Source: Brevibacillus massiliensis
Lineage (GTDB): Bacteria; Bacillota; Bacilli; Brevibacillales; Brevibacillaceae
Assembly (NCBI RefSeq): GCF_000311785.1
Contig: NZ_HE978536.1
Span: 338,358-378,396 of the forward strand
Reading direction: 5' to 3'
DNA: 40,039 bases
The translations under genes and the position numbers were made by a program. Of this stretch, positions 25,788 through 34,663 are shown piece by piece; positions within the stretch are counted from its first letter, which is position 1, and each line of letters opens with the position of its first letter. The notes beneath the pieces are model-generated. The model was given only the letters and a program-made list of their open reading frames with translations, was not told the origin of the DNA and did not search any database.

Positions 25788-26822
25788 TTACAAGATCAGC
25801 ATGGCGTCGCCAAAGCTGAAGAACCGATACTCATGGGCGACCGCACTGCGGTAGGCGGACAGCACCCTCTCCCGCCCTGCGAGCGCGCTGACCAGCATGA
25901 CCAGGGTTGACTTGGGCAGATGAAAGTTCGTCAACAGGCCGTCGATCACCGAAAACGTGTAGCCGGGGCGGATGAAGATATCCGTCCAGCCCGAATCTGC
26001 CGCCACTTTTCCCTGATGTGCCTGTCCAACCGTCTCCAACGTTCGGCAGGAGGTGGTTCCAACGGCGATCACCCGTTTGCCGTCCGCCTTGGCCTGGTTG
26101 ATAAGCTCTGCCGTCTGCGGCGATATATCGTAGTACTCAGCGTGCATGACATGTTCTTCGATATTCTCTGAACTGACCGGCCGAAAGGTGCCGAGGCCGA
26201 CATGCAGGGTAATAAACGCCAACTGCACGCCTTTTTGCTCGAGCTGCTGCAGGTATTCACGGGTAAAGTGCAGTCCGGCGGTCGGCGCCGCAGCAGAGCC
26301 GCGCTCCCTGGCGTAAACCGTTTGATATCGTTCCTGGTCGTCCAGCTGGGAGTGGATGTACGGCGGCAGCGGCATCGTTCCGAGTCGGTCCAGCACTTCG
26401 TAGAAGACGCCCTGGTAGTGGAAGCGGACGATTCGCCCTCCCGCTTCCGTCACGTCCTCGCAAACGCAGCGCAGGGCGCCGTCACCGAACTGGATCTGTG
26501 TGCCGGGCTTGACTCTTTTTCCAGGCTTCACCAAAGTCTCCCAGCGGTCATCCCCTAGAGATTTGAGCAGCAAAACTTCCACCTTCGCTCCGGTTTCGGC
26601 CTTCACCCCAATCAGGCGGGCAGGCAGCACGCGGCTGTCATTCAACACCAACAGATCGCCCGGTTCCAGGTAGTGAATCAGATCGGTAAAGCTTTTGTGT
26701 TCGATCTCCCCGGTATCTTTGTGCAGCACCAGCAGCCGCGACGCCGTGCGCTCCGGCAGCGGGTGCTGTGCGATCAGATGTTCCGGCAGGTCAAAATCAA
26801 AAAGGTTAATGTCCACGTGCAT
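25788..26822 (-). CDS. queA: S-adenosylmethionine:tRNA ribosyltransferase-isomerase
   Basis: Enzyme of 344 aa that transfers and rearranges the ribosyl part of SAM onto preQ1-tRNA to give epoxyqueuosine. Family segments are clear: [15 protein letters not shown] at the N-terminus, [21 protein letters not shown] (about residues 180-189), [10 protein letters not shown] and [12 protein letters not shown] 26822 has AAGGAG 3 bases upstream (short spacing); a GTG two codons on is an alternative. In Bacillus queA-tgt-yajC are contiguous; here the gerB remnant lies between queA and tgt. Confidence 0.98.
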   Translation of the reverse strand: MHVDINLFDFDLPEHLIAQHPLPERTASRLLVLHKDTGEIEHKSFTDLIHYLEPGDLLVLNDSRVLPARLIGVKAETGAKVEVLLLKSLGDDRWETLVKPGKRVKPGTQIQFGDGALRCVCEDVTEAGGRIVRFHYQGVFYEVLDRLGTMPLPPYIHSQLDDQERYQTVYARERGSAAAPTAGLHFTREYLQQLEQKGVQLAFITLHVGLGTFRPVSSENIEEHVMHAEYYDISPQTAELINQAKADGKRVIAVGTTSCRTLETVGQAHQGKVAADSGWTDIFIRPGYTFSVIDGLLTNFHLPKSTLVMLVSALAGRERVLSAYRSAVAHEYRFFSFGDAMLIL

Positions 26823-26843
26823 GTGCTCCTTATGAGGTCAAAC

Positions 26844-28925
26844 TTACGGTTCAATCGTTACGTCTGAATAGTAGTGTTGCAAGATTTGGATGTAGTCATA
26901 CCCGTCCTCGGCCATCGCCTTTGCTCCGTACTGGGAAAGGCCTAGTCCGTGCCCGTTTCCGAATCCGCGGATTAAAAACTTCTGCTGCTTGGAAGCCACG
27001 CGCCACTGCCTGCCGTCGAAGACGAGGAAGTCCTCGCCCGCTCCGCCGAGGCCGACTGGCCGCGAATAGCCTGCGCCAATCGCCTGCAAGGCGCCTCCCT
27101 GGTTGGAACGTGTGACGAGCTGGCCGTTTGCTCCCAGCACGAAGAGCGTTCCCATCTGCTCCACGTCGAATTTTGTGCTGCGCAGGCTGCTTGTGCCCTG
27201 CTGAAAGACGGAGCGGAAAGAGTCGGGAGAGGACACGGCGATCGCCATTCCGTTTGCAGTCATCGCCAATACGCGTCCTGACGGGCCGCGCTTTGTCACT
27301 TCCAATTGAGAAATCGGCACTCCGAACGTGGCGCCTCCGTTGCGCTGCTGACTGGCGTTGATCATCGCAGTGATCTCCTGCGGCGTGTATGGGCCGCGCG
27401 TCCACGAGTAAGCATTCTCCTCCGGAACAGAGGTAATCACCGTCACCTGGGTTCCCGCCGGCAGCGTGAACAGACTTTTGAAGACCGTCGGGCTTGGTCC
27501 CGTACGCAGGTTGAGGTTGTCGGTATTCACTTCCCCGAGTTGCAGCCCCGCCGCGTTTCTCGTCGGCAGCAGGTTGATGTAGTCATGGCGGACGTAGCCG
27601 ATCGTACCGTCGGCAAGCTCTACCAGATACCACGTATTGGCTGTCTCCTGGGGATACGTGTCCTTGCTTTCCACCGGCCTGAGATACGGCACAGCGTTTC
27701 CCCAGGCTTCTGTCCCATCGGCGGTCAGGCCGCCGGCATTGGAGTAAAACAGGGCTTCAATCACCTTGCCCCGGTATTTGATCACTTCATCAGACGTCTC
27801 GTCGACGGCGCGGCGAATGTCTCCCGCCTCCTTGCCGTACCCGTAGTAGGCCTGCTCCAGCACCGTATCGGACAGATTGGCGATCCCGTACTTGTTCCCC
27901 TGGCTGACAGCCCGGGTCCGGGCCAGCACGGCTTGCGCTTTCAGCGCTTCCAGCGGCCAACCGGTGGCCATTTCCGCCCCGACGACGCCGTACAGGTATT
28001 CATCCAAGGGCAAGTCGTTGACCACTGCCAATTTTCCCTTGTACGCGGACAGTTCGATCGTACCGCGGTACTGCCGCCCCTCCCTTTCCACCACCGTGAC
28101 CAGCGGCACGCCGCCGCCATTCGCAGCCGTCACGCTTAGCCTTGCACGGGGAGAAAAGACGTACCGATCGATCAGCTCGCTCCCGACAACCTCTTTGTCG
28201 ACGAGCGTATAAGCGGTATCGGCAGGCTGCCTGTAGCCAAAGCCAGGGTACATGCCGGAGACCTTTTGCGCCAGGCGATCCCGGGCGGCCTCCGACACCT
28301 CATCACCCACCCAGACGGCATAGGCCAGATCATTGCCTCTCTCAACGAGGACTGTATGAGCGGAGATACCGGAGCTTTCAAACTTCGCCTCCCACTGCTC
28401 CGCCTCGCTTCGGGTCGGGAACGTGTTCGCCTCGAGATGATACGGCCCCGTAACCTTTGGCGTTTTCCCGGTGATCCCGGCTACTGCCTGAACTCCGGCA
28501 TTGGCCTGCTCCAGCGTCTGAAACGAACCGCTGACCACGCGGTACAGCGGACCCTCGCCGCGCGTCTCCACCGTGATCGAGGCGTCTTTCTTTTGTTTGC
28601 TGAGCTGTTGGGCGATTCGCTCCGCTTCTGTCAGATTGCCCGTCTCCAGAGCTACGATGGCAAATTGGTCCACAGCGAAGCGAGCCGAGCGAACCCGTGG
28701 AAGCTGGTAACTTCCGCCATTCCCGGACAGCTCCACTTTCAGGTCGTTCGGACTCTCCAGTGTAACGGCAGGGATCGTATTTCGGTACCCCTGCCCGTCG
28801 TCGATAAACAGTGCGACCCGGATGTTTTTTTCCGCCGCATCCGCAGGCCCGCTATTGAAACCGATAGCCAAAGCCAGAGCGCTTGCCAAAAAAAAGGCCC
28901 GCTTCGCTATCCTGTACGTTTTCAT
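26844..28925 (-). CDS. SpoIID/LytB-domain protein with SPOR-like repeats and an inserted SH3b domain
   Basis: Exported protein of 693 aa. Order: signal peptide (1-31, ending ADAAE), two SPOR-like repeats (about 80-250, e.g. RFAVDQFAIVALETGN, PLYRVVSGSFQTLEQA), then the SpoIID domain in two parts (about 290-430 with LPLDEYLYGVVGAEM and FYSNAGG; about 507-693 with GFGNGHGLGLSQYGAKAMA). A bacterial SH3 domain (about 430-505, NTDNLNLRTGPS) interrupts it. SpoIID proteins are lytic transglycosylases acting on denuded glycan in engulfment; the conserved Glu is at about 318. Start at ATG 28925 fits the signal peptide; GGGAGGGG is 11 bases away. Role in sporulation is inferred from family and neighbours. 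Confidence 0.9.
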   Translation of the reverse strand: MKTYRIAKRAFFLASALALAIGFNSGPADAAEKNIRVALFIDDGQGYRNTIPAVTLESPNDLKVELSGNGGSYQLPRVRSARFAVDQFAIVALETGNLTEAERIAQQLSKQKKDASITVETRGEGPLYRVVSGSFQTLEQANAGVQAVAGITGKTPKVTGPYHLEANTFPTRSEAEQWEAKFESSGISAHTVLVERGNDLAYAVWVGDEVSEAARDRLAQKVSGMYPGFGYRQPADTAYTLVDKEVVGSELIDRYVFSPRARLSVTAANGGGVPLVTVVEREGRQYRGTIELSAYKGKLAVVNDLPLDEYLYGVVGAEMATGWPLEALKAQAVLARTRAVSQGNKYGIANLSDTVLEQAYYGYGKEAGDIRRAVDETSDEVIKYRGKVIEALFYSNAGGLTADGTEAWGNAVPYLRPVESKDTYPQETANTWYLVELADGTIGYVRHDYINLLPTRNAAGLQLGEVNTDNLNLRTGPSPTVFKSLFTLPAGTQVTVITSVPEENAYSWTRGPYTPQEITAMINASQQRNGGATFGVPISQLEVTKRGPSGRVLAMTANGMAIAVSSPDSFRSVFQQGTSSLRSTKFDVEQMGTLFVLGANGQLVTRSNQGGALQAIGAGYSRPVGLGGAGEDFLVFDGRQWRVASKQQKFLIRGFGNGHGLGLSQYGAKAMAEDGYDYIQILQHYYSDVTIEP

Positions 28926-29070
28926 CGCGCCTCGTTCCCCTCCCCAGACTGACTCGCTTGTCGATTTTTTACGGATCAAACTGATTGATTCGACAAAAAA
29001 TGAGCCAATTCCTTCCTGGTTTCCGTCCAAAAAGGAGAAACGAGGCAGAACGCATCAGGTCCTCCCTCGC

Positions 29071-29289
29071 TTATTTAAACAGCCGAAACAAATAGCTGAT
29101 CAGCGACAGCACGACACTGATCACAATACAGGTAACAATCGGAAAGTAAAACCGGAAGCCCGGCTTCTCGACGACGATGTCGCCAGGCAGGCGGCCAAGC
29201 GGGAAAAACCGCCCTCCCACCTGCCAAAGAAGTCCTGCTATGACCAGCACCACTCCAACAATAATGAGTACTTTGGCAACCGGATTCAC
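29071..29289 (-). CDS. DUF2905 small membrane protein
   Basis: A 72-aa protein with two membrane helices (about 5-24 and 47-67) and the family motif LGRLPGDI plus [10 protein letters not shown] between them. Function unknown. The GTG start (29289) overlaps the ruvB stop by 4 nt, so it is translationally coupled to ruvB and belongs to the LexA-linked ruvC-ruvA-ruvB operon. DUF2905 genes commonly follow ruvB in Firmicutes. Confidence 0.92.
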   Translation of the reverse strand: MNPVAKVLIIVGVVLVIAGLLWQVGGRFFPLGRLPGDIVVEKPGFRFYFPIVTCIVISVVLSLISYLFRLFK

Positions 29290-30284
29290 GCTTTCATCTC
29301 CCGTCCAAAATGTTGGTATGCCGCCGGGGTGACCATACGCCCGCGCGGAGTCCGCTGCAAAAAGCCGATCTGCAGCAGGTACGGTTCACATACGTCTTCA
29401 ACCGTCTGGGCCTCTTCCCCGATCGTCGCGGCAATCGTGTCCAGTCCGACCGGTCCGCCGGCGAACTGATCCATAATCGCCAGCAGCAGCTTGTGATCGA
29501 TGTTGTCCAGCCCGCAGGCGTCTACCTGCAGCCGCAGCAGCGCTTCTCTGGCGGTCTCTTCGGTAATTACCCCTTCGCCGCTTACCTGGGCAAAGTCGCG
29601 GACGCGCTTCAGCAGCCGGTTGGCGACCCGCGGAGTGCCGCGGGAACGCTTCGCGATCTCGACAGCGCCCCCCTCGGCTATGCCGATCTGCAGGATGTCG
29701 GCGGCCCGGCTGACGATAAATGCCAGCTCTTCGACGGTGTAGAATTCCAGCCGGTTGACCACGCCAAAGCGGTCCCGCAGCGGCGATGAGAGCAGTCCCG
29801 CTCTCGTCGTCGCGCCGATCAGGGTAAACGGCGGCAGGTCCAACCTGACGCTGCGGGCACTCGGCCCTTTGCCAATGATGATGTCCAGCTCAAAATCCTC
29901 CATCGCCGGGTAGAGCACTTCTTCCACGCTGCGGTTCAGGCGGTGAATTTCATCGATGAACAAGACGTCGCCTTCCTGCAAATTGGTCAGAATGGCCGCC
30001 AGATCGCCCGGGCGCTCGATGGCAGGTCCGGACGTGGTCCTGATGCCCACCCCCAGCTCATTTGCGATGATCTGCGACAGCGTCGTCTTACCCAGACCCG
30101 GCGGACCGTACAGCAGAACGTGATCCAAGGCTTCCCGCCGCATTTTTGCCGCTTCGATAAAGACTTTCAGGTTCTCTTTTACCTGCTGCTGCCCGATGTA
30201 TTCCGACAGATAGCGGGGGCGAAGACTGAGATCGGTCCCTTCATCCTCCCACTGCATGTGAGTGGTAATAATCCGCTCCTCCAC
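29286..30284 (-). CDS. ruvB: Holliday junction branch migration ATPase RuvB
   Basis: Hexameric AAA+ motor of 332 aa that drives Holliday junction migration with RuvA. Walker [11 protein letters not shown] (about 59-68), Walker [10 protein letters not shown], sensor 1 GATTRAG and arginine-finger region LRDRFG are intact, with a C-terminal winged helix ([10 protein letters not shown]). The start is GTG 30284, with AAGGGGG of the ruvA end serving as ribosome site. Third gene of ruvC-ruvA-ruvB-DUF2905. Confidence 0.98.
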   Translation of the reverse strand: MEERIITTHMQWEDEGTDLSLRPRYLSEYIGQQQVKENLKVFIEAAKMRREALDHVLLYGPPGLGKTTLSQIIANELGVGIRTTSGPAIERPGDLAAILTNLQEGDVLFIDEIHRLNRSVEEVLYPAMEDFELDIIIGKGPSARSVRLDLPPFTLIGATTRAGLLSSPLRDRFGVVNRLEFYTVEELAFIVSRAADILQIGIAEGGAVEIAKRSRGTPRVANRLLKRVRDFAQVSGEGVITEETAREALLRLQVDACGLDNIDHKLLLAIMDQFAGGPVGLDTIAATIGEEAQTVEDVCEPYLLQIGFLQRTPRGRMVTPAAYQHFGREMKA

Positions 30285-30290
30285 CTTTTT

Positions 30291-30908
30291 CTACCCCCTT
30301 GCCAAAAGCGCCAGAGCTTGTTTGATCAGCTGTTCGACAGTGCCGCCCTGCTGGGCCTGTTCAGCCAGCGCTCCCTTTACTTTAACCAGTTCCGCATCCG
30401 TGTAGCCAAGAGCGGTCAACGCTTCCAGCGCCTCCTGCAGGCTGCCGGCTCCGGCTTCAGGAGAAGCGGTCATGGCAGCGGCAGCAGATGTGATGAAAGA
30501 GGGCGTAAAGCCCTTCAGCTTGTCTTTCAAATCGAGAATCATCCGCTGTGCCGTCTTTTTCCCGATGCCGGGAAACTTGGTCAGGTACGCAACATTTTCC
30601 TGCTCTACAGCCATGACGATTTGCTCGGGTGTCGCCGCGGACAATATCGCCAGCGCTCCCTTCGGGCCGATCCCCGTCACGTCCAGCAGGCGGCGAAACA
30701 AGTCCCGCTCGTCGCGCGACCCAAAACCGTACAGGCTGATCGCGTCTTCGCGCACGTGGTGATGGGTAAAAAAACGCTGCTGATGTCCCTCGCGCGAAAC
30801 GAATGCGTAAGGGTTGGGGCAGAACAGCCGGTAGCCAATTCCCGCTGTTTCCACGACTATGTATTCAGAATCGATGTAGGCGATCGCCCCTTCGATAAAA
30901 TCAATCAT
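30291..30908 (-). CDS. ruvA: Holliday junction DNA-binding protein RuvA
   Basis: Tetrameric junction-binding subunit of 205 aa. N-terminal OB-fold (IDFIEGAIAYID), two helix-hairpin-helix motifs (LLDVTGIGPKGALAIL and KFPGIGKKTAQRMILDLKD) and a C-terminal domain III (about 155-205, LTALGYTDAEL) that contacts RuvB. ATG 30908 overlaps the ruvC stop by 4 nt (ATGA), implying coupled translation; AAGGGG is 7 bases upstream. Confidence 0.98.
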   Translation of the reverse strand: MIDFIEGAIAYIDSEYIVVETAGIGYRLFCPNPYAFVSREGHQQRFFTHHHVREDAISLYGFGSRDERDLFRRLLDVTGIGPKGALAILSAATPEQIVMAVEQENVAYLTKFPGIGKKTAQRMILDLKDKLKGFTPSFITSAAAAMTASPEAGAGSLQEALEALTALGYTDAELVKVKGALAEQAQQGGTVEQLIKQALALLARG

Positions 30909-31405
30909 GTTCGAACCCCTTCCGCTATGTCGATATATGGGCGAAACTGCTCATGGGTAAGCGCGATCGCCAGCGCATCCGCTACGTCGTCCGGCTTGGG
31001 CGTCTCTTTCAGGTGCAGCAGCAGGCGCACCATCTCCTGGATCTGCTTTTTGTCGGCCGCACCGTACCCTGTCACGGCTTGCTTTACTTGCAGCGGAGTG
31101 TATTCGTAGATCGGGACTCCCGCCATCTCGGCGGCCAACAAAATGACGCCGCGAGCCTGGCCGACGGTAAAGGCCGTCGTCACATTGCGGTTAAAGTACA
31201 GCTTCTCCACCGCCATCTCATCCGGCTGATACGTCTCGATCAAGCGCTGCATCGCCTCAAAGATCTGCTTGAGCCTGACGGATACGGTCAAGCCGGCCGG
31301 CGTCTGGATACTGCCATACTGGACAGGTTTGATCCGGCTGCCGGTTTTTTCGATGAAACCGAATCCGACGATGGCAATTCCTGGGTCAATTCCTAATATT
31401 CGCAT
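30905..31405 (-). CDS. ruvC: Crossover junction endodeoxyribonuclease RuvC
   Basis: Holliday junction resolvase of 166 aa. Catalytic carboxylates are visible: LGIDPG (Asp7 region), AVEKLYF (Glu) and the C-terminal DDVADALAIA. I start at ATG 31405, where GGAGAG is well placed; the frame upstream to 31474 lacks a ribosome site and covers the promoter. First gene of the ruv operon. B. subtilis has ruvAB without ruvC, so its presence separates this lineage. Confidence 0.96.
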   Translation of the reverse strand: MRILGIDPGIAIVGFGFIEKTGSRIKPVQYGSIQTPAGLTVSVRLKQIFEAMQRLIETYQPDEMAVEKLYFNRNVTTAFTVGQARGVILLAAEMAGVPIYEYTPLQVKQAVTGYGAADKKQIQEMVRLLLHLKETPKPDDVADALAIALTHEQFRPYIDIAEGVRT

Positions 31406-31442
31406 CTTTACTCTCCGCTTTTCTTTCTTCATACTCCCTTTA

Positions 31443-31481
31443 ACTGTATCACAACGCGAAGCAAAAGCGAACATGCATTTC
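31443..31481 (-). promoter_or_regulatory. ruv operon promoter with a LexA (DinR) box
   Basis: On the plus strand 31468-31481 reads CGAACATGCATTTC, matching 13 of 14 positions of the Gram-positive LexA consensus CGAACRNRYGTTYC. Its inner half overlaps a TTCGCT -35 (31471-31466); 17 bases on is TACAGT (31448-31443) as -10, about 40 bases before ruvC. LexA bound here would block polymerase, giving SOS control as known for ruvAB in B. subtilis. Confidence 0.75.
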
Positions 31482-31511
31482 CCCTCGTCCTGCAGAAAAC
31501 AAGAAAACCCA

Positions 31512-31525
31512 ACCCGGATACGGGT
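31512..31525 (-). terminator. Terminator of the 63-aa gene
   Basis: ACCCG/CGGGT stem with TATC loop, followed on the minus strand by TGGGTTTTCTTGTTTTC. It lies about 20 bases after the stop of the gene ending at 31543, and upstream of the ruv promoter. Confidence 0.65.
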
Positions 31526-31542
31526 CAGGCCTGACGGCGCGG

Positions 31543-31734
31543 CTAGTGTTTGTTCATCCCCAGGGCATCGCTGATGTCATGCTGCATGTGGGCGTATTCG
31601 TCCACGCCCTCGCGCATGTCGCTCTGAATCATGCTGATTCTGCGGTAATCAAGCTTGTTGTGCCCCTGGTTCAGCTGAACGTACAAGCGCTGGTGGAACT
31701 GGTCTTTGTAGCTTCCGCGTGGCATTGAAGACAT
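31543..31734 (-). CDS. Small protein of unknown function, 63 aa
   Basis: ATG 31734 has GGGGGAG at 7 bases and the frame ends before a terminator, so this is a credible gene. The product is soluble, rich in Gln, His, Met and Tyr (QFHQRLYVQLNQGHNK, DEYAHMQHDISDALGM), without signal or membrane segment. No family recognised. It lies between the response regulator and the ruv operon. The upstream 90 bases hold a GGCAAAAG/CTTTTGCC hairpin (31800-31822) and a CATAATG box that might be read by a sporulation sigma factor, which is speculation. Confidence 0.65.
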   Translation of the reverse strand: MSSMPRGSYKDQFHQRLYVQLNQGHNKLDYRRISMIQSDMREGVDEYAHMQHDISDALGMNKH

Positions 31735-31799
31735 ACACAGACTCCCCCTTTTTAGACGCCGTTACGATTCATTATGGGCGAAATGAGGCTGATTATGTT

Positions 31800-31822
31800 G
31801 GCAAAAGTTGACGCCTTTTGCC
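31800..31822. terminator. Hairpin after the response regulator gene
   Basis: GGCAAAAG (31800-31807) pairs with CTTTTGCC (31815-31822) around a 7-base loop, 4 bases beyond the stop of the gene at 31826. There is no T run, so it could be a weak terminator. Confidence 0.45.
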
Positions 31823-31825
31823 GAA

Positions 31826-32728
31826 TCAGGATTTTGCCTTTGCCGTCACATCCAGGTAGAGCGCATACAAAAATTTTTTTAAATTGAGCCGGACGCGGGA
31901 GTACGGTTCCTCTTCTTCAATCTCCCTCATCTTTTGCCGCACGTCGGCAAAGTCGAAGTACCTGGTGGCATACCCTTCAAACGTCGGATTGCCGTAGTCG
32001 GTCAAGCCAAGCGAAGCGACGTTGAGCAACGCTTGGGCTACCGTGCGGCGGACGCGCTGTTCAATCGCCTTCACCTCTTTTTCGACCAGGGTGGAAGAAG
32101 GGGCGTCAGGCAGAATGCTGGCATACAGATCCTTCAAGGCGGGAAAATTGCGTTCGTCGTAGAGGAATCCGCTGTCAATCAGCGTCTGGATGATCTGGGT
32201 TACATCCCGGCATCCCGCCTCGCCGACGACTCCCAGCTCGGTCAAAATGCTGCGGGCAATGCTGCTGACAGTCTGCTCATGTCTCCCTCTGTCCTCCGGC
32301 GCAGAGCCTGGGTCCATCCAGGCCAGAGACCGGCGAATTTGCCGGATCGACTCTTCCAGATGAATTCGCTCCATCACCTTCCGCAAAACCGCTACGACCT
32401 CCATTCGGTTAATCGGTTTGTGGATGTAGTATTCGATGCCCTGCTGGTAGGCTTCACTCACCATCTCCTTGTGCTCTACCTGGGAAAGCATGACGATCTT
32501 GCCGGCAAACCCGAGCCCGCTGAGGCGGCGGATCGTCTCGATCCCGTCCTGTTTTGGCATCAGGTAATCGATGATCAGCACGTCAGGAGCGTAGCGCATT
32601 ACCGTTTGTTCAATCTCGTAGCCATCCTCCGCCTCGCTGACCACCCGGCCCAGATCGCTGTCCTCGATGATCGTCGCCAGCATGCGCCGGGCGGCAACAT
32701 CGTCGTCGATCAGAAAGAAGCTCGTCAT
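31826..32728 (-). CDS. Response regulator with YcbB domain (GlnL-like)
   Basis: Protein of 300 aa. Receiver domain at 1-120: acidic pocket LIDDD, phosphorylation site LIIDYLMP (Asp about 54), switch residue region VMLSQ, conserved lysine YIHKPINR. The C-terminal region (about 130-300, e.g. LGLTDYGNPTFEGYATRYFDF) matches the YcbB domain of GlnL. In B. subtilis GlnK-GlnL respond to glutamine and control glnT; no such target is next to this pair, so the signal is open. ATG 32728 overlaps the kinase stop by 4 nt. A longer frame from 32812 would run inside the kinase gene. Confidence 0.88.
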   Translation of the reverse strand: MTSFFLIDDDVAARRMLATIIEDSDLGRVVSEAEDGYEIEQTVMRYAPDVLIIDYLMPKQDGIETIRRLSGLGFAGKIVMLSQVEHKEMVSEAYQQGIEYYIHKPINRMEVVAVLRKVMERIHLEESIRQIRRSLAWMDPGSAPEDRGRHEQTVSSIARSILTELGVVGEAGCRDVTQIIQTLIDSGFLYDERNFPALKDLYASILPDAPSSTLVEKEVKAIEQRVRRTVAQALLNVASLGLTDYGNPTFEGYATRYFDFADVRQKMREIEEEEPYSRVRLNLKKFLYALYLDVTAKAKS

Positions 32729-34011
32729 GGTCCTGTCACCTCCGTCACTTTGCCGATCCCGGCCGTAAGCGAGCTGATCGGAATGACGATGCGGAACAGC
32801 GCACCGCCCCACCTGCTTTCCGTCACTTCGACAGAGCCGGCCAATTCGTCCAGCGTTGATTTTACATAGGTCAAACCGATGCCTGTGGAGGCGTTTCCGG
32901 CGTGATCGTACTTGGTGGTGTATCCCGGTTGAAAGATCAATTCGCGGTCCGCTTGGACAATTCCTGGTCCGTCATCGCTGATCTCGATCCAGATGTCTTC
33001 CCCGCGCGGAAAGATATCGATGGTGATTCTGCCTTCATCCCTGATGGCCTCTATCGCGTTGGCGACGATGTTGTTCATGACCGAAAGCAGGGAATAAAAC
33101 CGATTTGTTACCCGGTTGCCCTGCACCCGGAATTCGATATCAACCGACTTCCCCAAATGTTCCGCGTATTTTGTGTTCGCCTTCGCCACCAACTGCGCGA
33201 CATCCTGCAGGGTCATGCGCTTGGTTACCCGCTCCTGTTTGATCAGCTTGGACAGGCCGGCCACGATCCGCTGTGCGTCTTTCTTCACCTCATGCACTTC
33301 TTCTGCCAGCCGCAGGGCTTCACGCGCCCGCCCGTCTCCCGCCAAACTGCGGTACAGCTTGTAGCTTCCAGCCGTAATCTGTTCGACATGTTTCATCATT
33401 TTCTGCAGATAAAGCCGCTCCTCATGCAGTTCGGACAAGATCAGCAGCAGCGTTTCCATCCGCTTTTGCTGTTCACGGCTGACTGCTCGCAGCTGACGGA
33501 TTTCAAAAATATTGTAAATCCCCACGACAAAAAAGCTGCGCAGCAGCCCGAGCAGGAACAAGAGCGACGAATTGGCGATCGGGTCGATTTCTCGCCCTTC
33601 CAGCAGCATGCGGGCCGCCAGCTCCACCAGATTGGAGGTAAAATCAATCGCTCCGCCAAGCAGTCCCAGCATCAGCGGAGACGACAGAAAGCGGGGATAT
33701 CGCACGAACTGCAGCAGTAGGGCAAACGCGATGTAATACCAGGCAGACGGCATGTGCGCGGTGTAGCTCTGTGCCCAGGTCTCTGTCACACCCATGCCCC
33801 AGTCCAGCGTCATCCGAAACAGGCTGACGAAAGCCCCGACCAGCACACCCACCACCGGCAGGTATTTGGGCCGAAACAACAGCAGCATGAAATAGAAAAC
33901 AGCGCTCCCCAGGCTGATGCGAAAAGCGCCAAAAAATGGGCTGAACTTCAATTCTCCGGCAATAGCCGTTGCCGTCATGACGGCAACAACAGCCAACAGC
34001 CAACGGTACAC
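32725..34011 (-). CDS. Membrane sensor histidine kinase (GlnK/YcbA-like)
   Basis: Protein of 428 aa. Five or six helices occupy about 1-175, then a coiled-coil region (about 180-225), a phospho-acceptor segment HEVKKDAQRI (His about 245) and an HATPase domain with N box NNIVANAIEAI, G1 DDGPGI and G2 STGIGLTYVK. The HEVKKD box is shared with GlnK-type kinases. GTG 34011 with GGGAGGGG upstream is the start. The gene has its own promoter (34053-34082) and is coupled to the response regulator. Confidence 0.88.
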   Translation of the reverse strand: MYRWLLAVVAVMTATAIAGELKFSPFFGAFRISLGSAVFYFMLLLFRPKYLPVVGVLVGAFVSLFRMTLDWGMGVTETWAQSYTAHMPSAWYYIAFALLLQFVRYPRFLSSPLMLGLLGGAIDFTSNLVELAARMLLEGREIDPIANSSLLFLLGLLRSFFVVGIYNIFEIRQLRAVSREQQKRMETLLLILSELHEERLYLQKMMKHVEQITAGSYKLYRSLAGDGRAREALRLAEEVHEVKKDAQRIVAGLSKLIKQERVTKRMTLQDVAQLVAKANTKYAEHLGKSVDIEFRVQGNRVTNRFYSLLSVMNNIVANAIEAIRDEGRITIDIFPRGEDIWIEISDDGPGIVQADRELIFQPGYTTKYDHAGNASTGIGLTYVKSTLDELAGSVEVTESRWGGALFRIVIPISSLTAGIGKVTEVTGP

Positions 34012-34052
34012 GGCAGCCCCTCCCCATCGCGCTTGTAGATCGATCTCGTCCT

Positions 34053-34082
34053 ATTGTACCTTTGCCAAAAGCGCGTCGGCAA
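34053..34082 (-). promoter_or_regulatory. Promoter of the two-component operon
   Basis: TTGCCG (34082-34077), 18 bases and TACAAT (34058-34053), about 42 bases before the kinase start and just after bofC ends. A plausible sigma-A promoter. Confidence 0.65.
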
Positions 34083-34090
34083 GCACCATG

Positions 34091-34657
34091 CTACTGGCTT
34101 TTCTTTTCCTGCCTGTGCAGCTGAAATTCGCTGTATGTAGACAAAATGCTGTTGTATTCCGCCAGATCCCGTACCCTGATGCCGCTTTTGAGGTGTTCGA
34201 TCTCTTCCTTCGGCAGACTCGCCTCCATCCGGTCGGTATTGATCTGGTAAAAAGTCTGGATGACCTTGTTCTCGCTCGGCACTCCGTTAAACAGCGCCAG
34301 CATGCCATCCGGTGAAACACCAAAATAGCCGTTCTCTTTGCAGACGGGGGAAAGATCGTTTACCTGCTTGTGCAGGACCAGCCTGTCAGGCTCGACCGAG
34401 ACGATCTCCCAGTCCGCGTATACGGAGAGAAGTTGTTCTGCAGACTTCCCGGTCGTCAGCTGCTTCTCTTCATCCTTGGTTCCGCACAGGTAGGAACGGC
34501 GCAGGACAAGCTCTATTTGTTCAGCCTCAAGTCGCCCGACGGCCGACTGGTCTGTCGGTTGCTGCCAAGTTTTGATCACGTTTGCCAAATAGGGTGTGCC
34601 GCCAATCACCCCGATTGCCATAGCGGAAACAATCAGTAATTTCCCAATTCGCTTCAT
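34091..34657 (-). CDS. bofC: Bypass-of-forespore protein BofC
   Basis: Protein of 188 aa with an N-terminal signal/anchor helix (about 6-26). In Bacillus BofC acts in the intermembrane space, restraining the SpoIVB signal that triggers pro-sigma-K processing. Family marks: ELVLRRSYLCGTKDEE (about 49-64), DLSPVCKENGYFGVSPDG (about 101-118) and the late SGIRVRDLAEYNSIL. The two cysteines (about 58 and 106) are shared by the family. ATG 34657 uses AAAAGGGGT, which sits in an inverted repeat. It lies between L25 and the two-component pair; in B. subtilis bofC is also near ruvAB. Confidence 0.9.
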   Translation of the reverse strand: MKRIGKLLIVSAMAIGVIGGTPYLANVIKTWQQPTDQSAVGRLEAEQIELVLRRSYLCGTKDEEKQLTTGKSAEQLLSVYADWEIVSVEPDRLVLHKQVNDLSPVCKENGYFGVSPDGMLALFNGVPSENKVIQTFYQINTDRMEASLPKEEIEHLKSGIRVRDLAEYNSILSTYSEFQLHRQEKKSQ

Positions 34658-34663
34658 AAAGAT

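Noticed and set aside
28969-29055. 28-codon minus-strand ORF with a GGGAGG site between DUF2905 and the SpoIID-like gene
   Set aside because: The ribosome site is good but the peptide has no recognisable feature and the gap must also hold the leader of the next gene; left uncalled without conservation data.
32902-33720. 272-codon plus-strand frame inside the histidine kinase gene
   Set aside because: Antisense shadow; kinase motifs on the minus strand explain the region.
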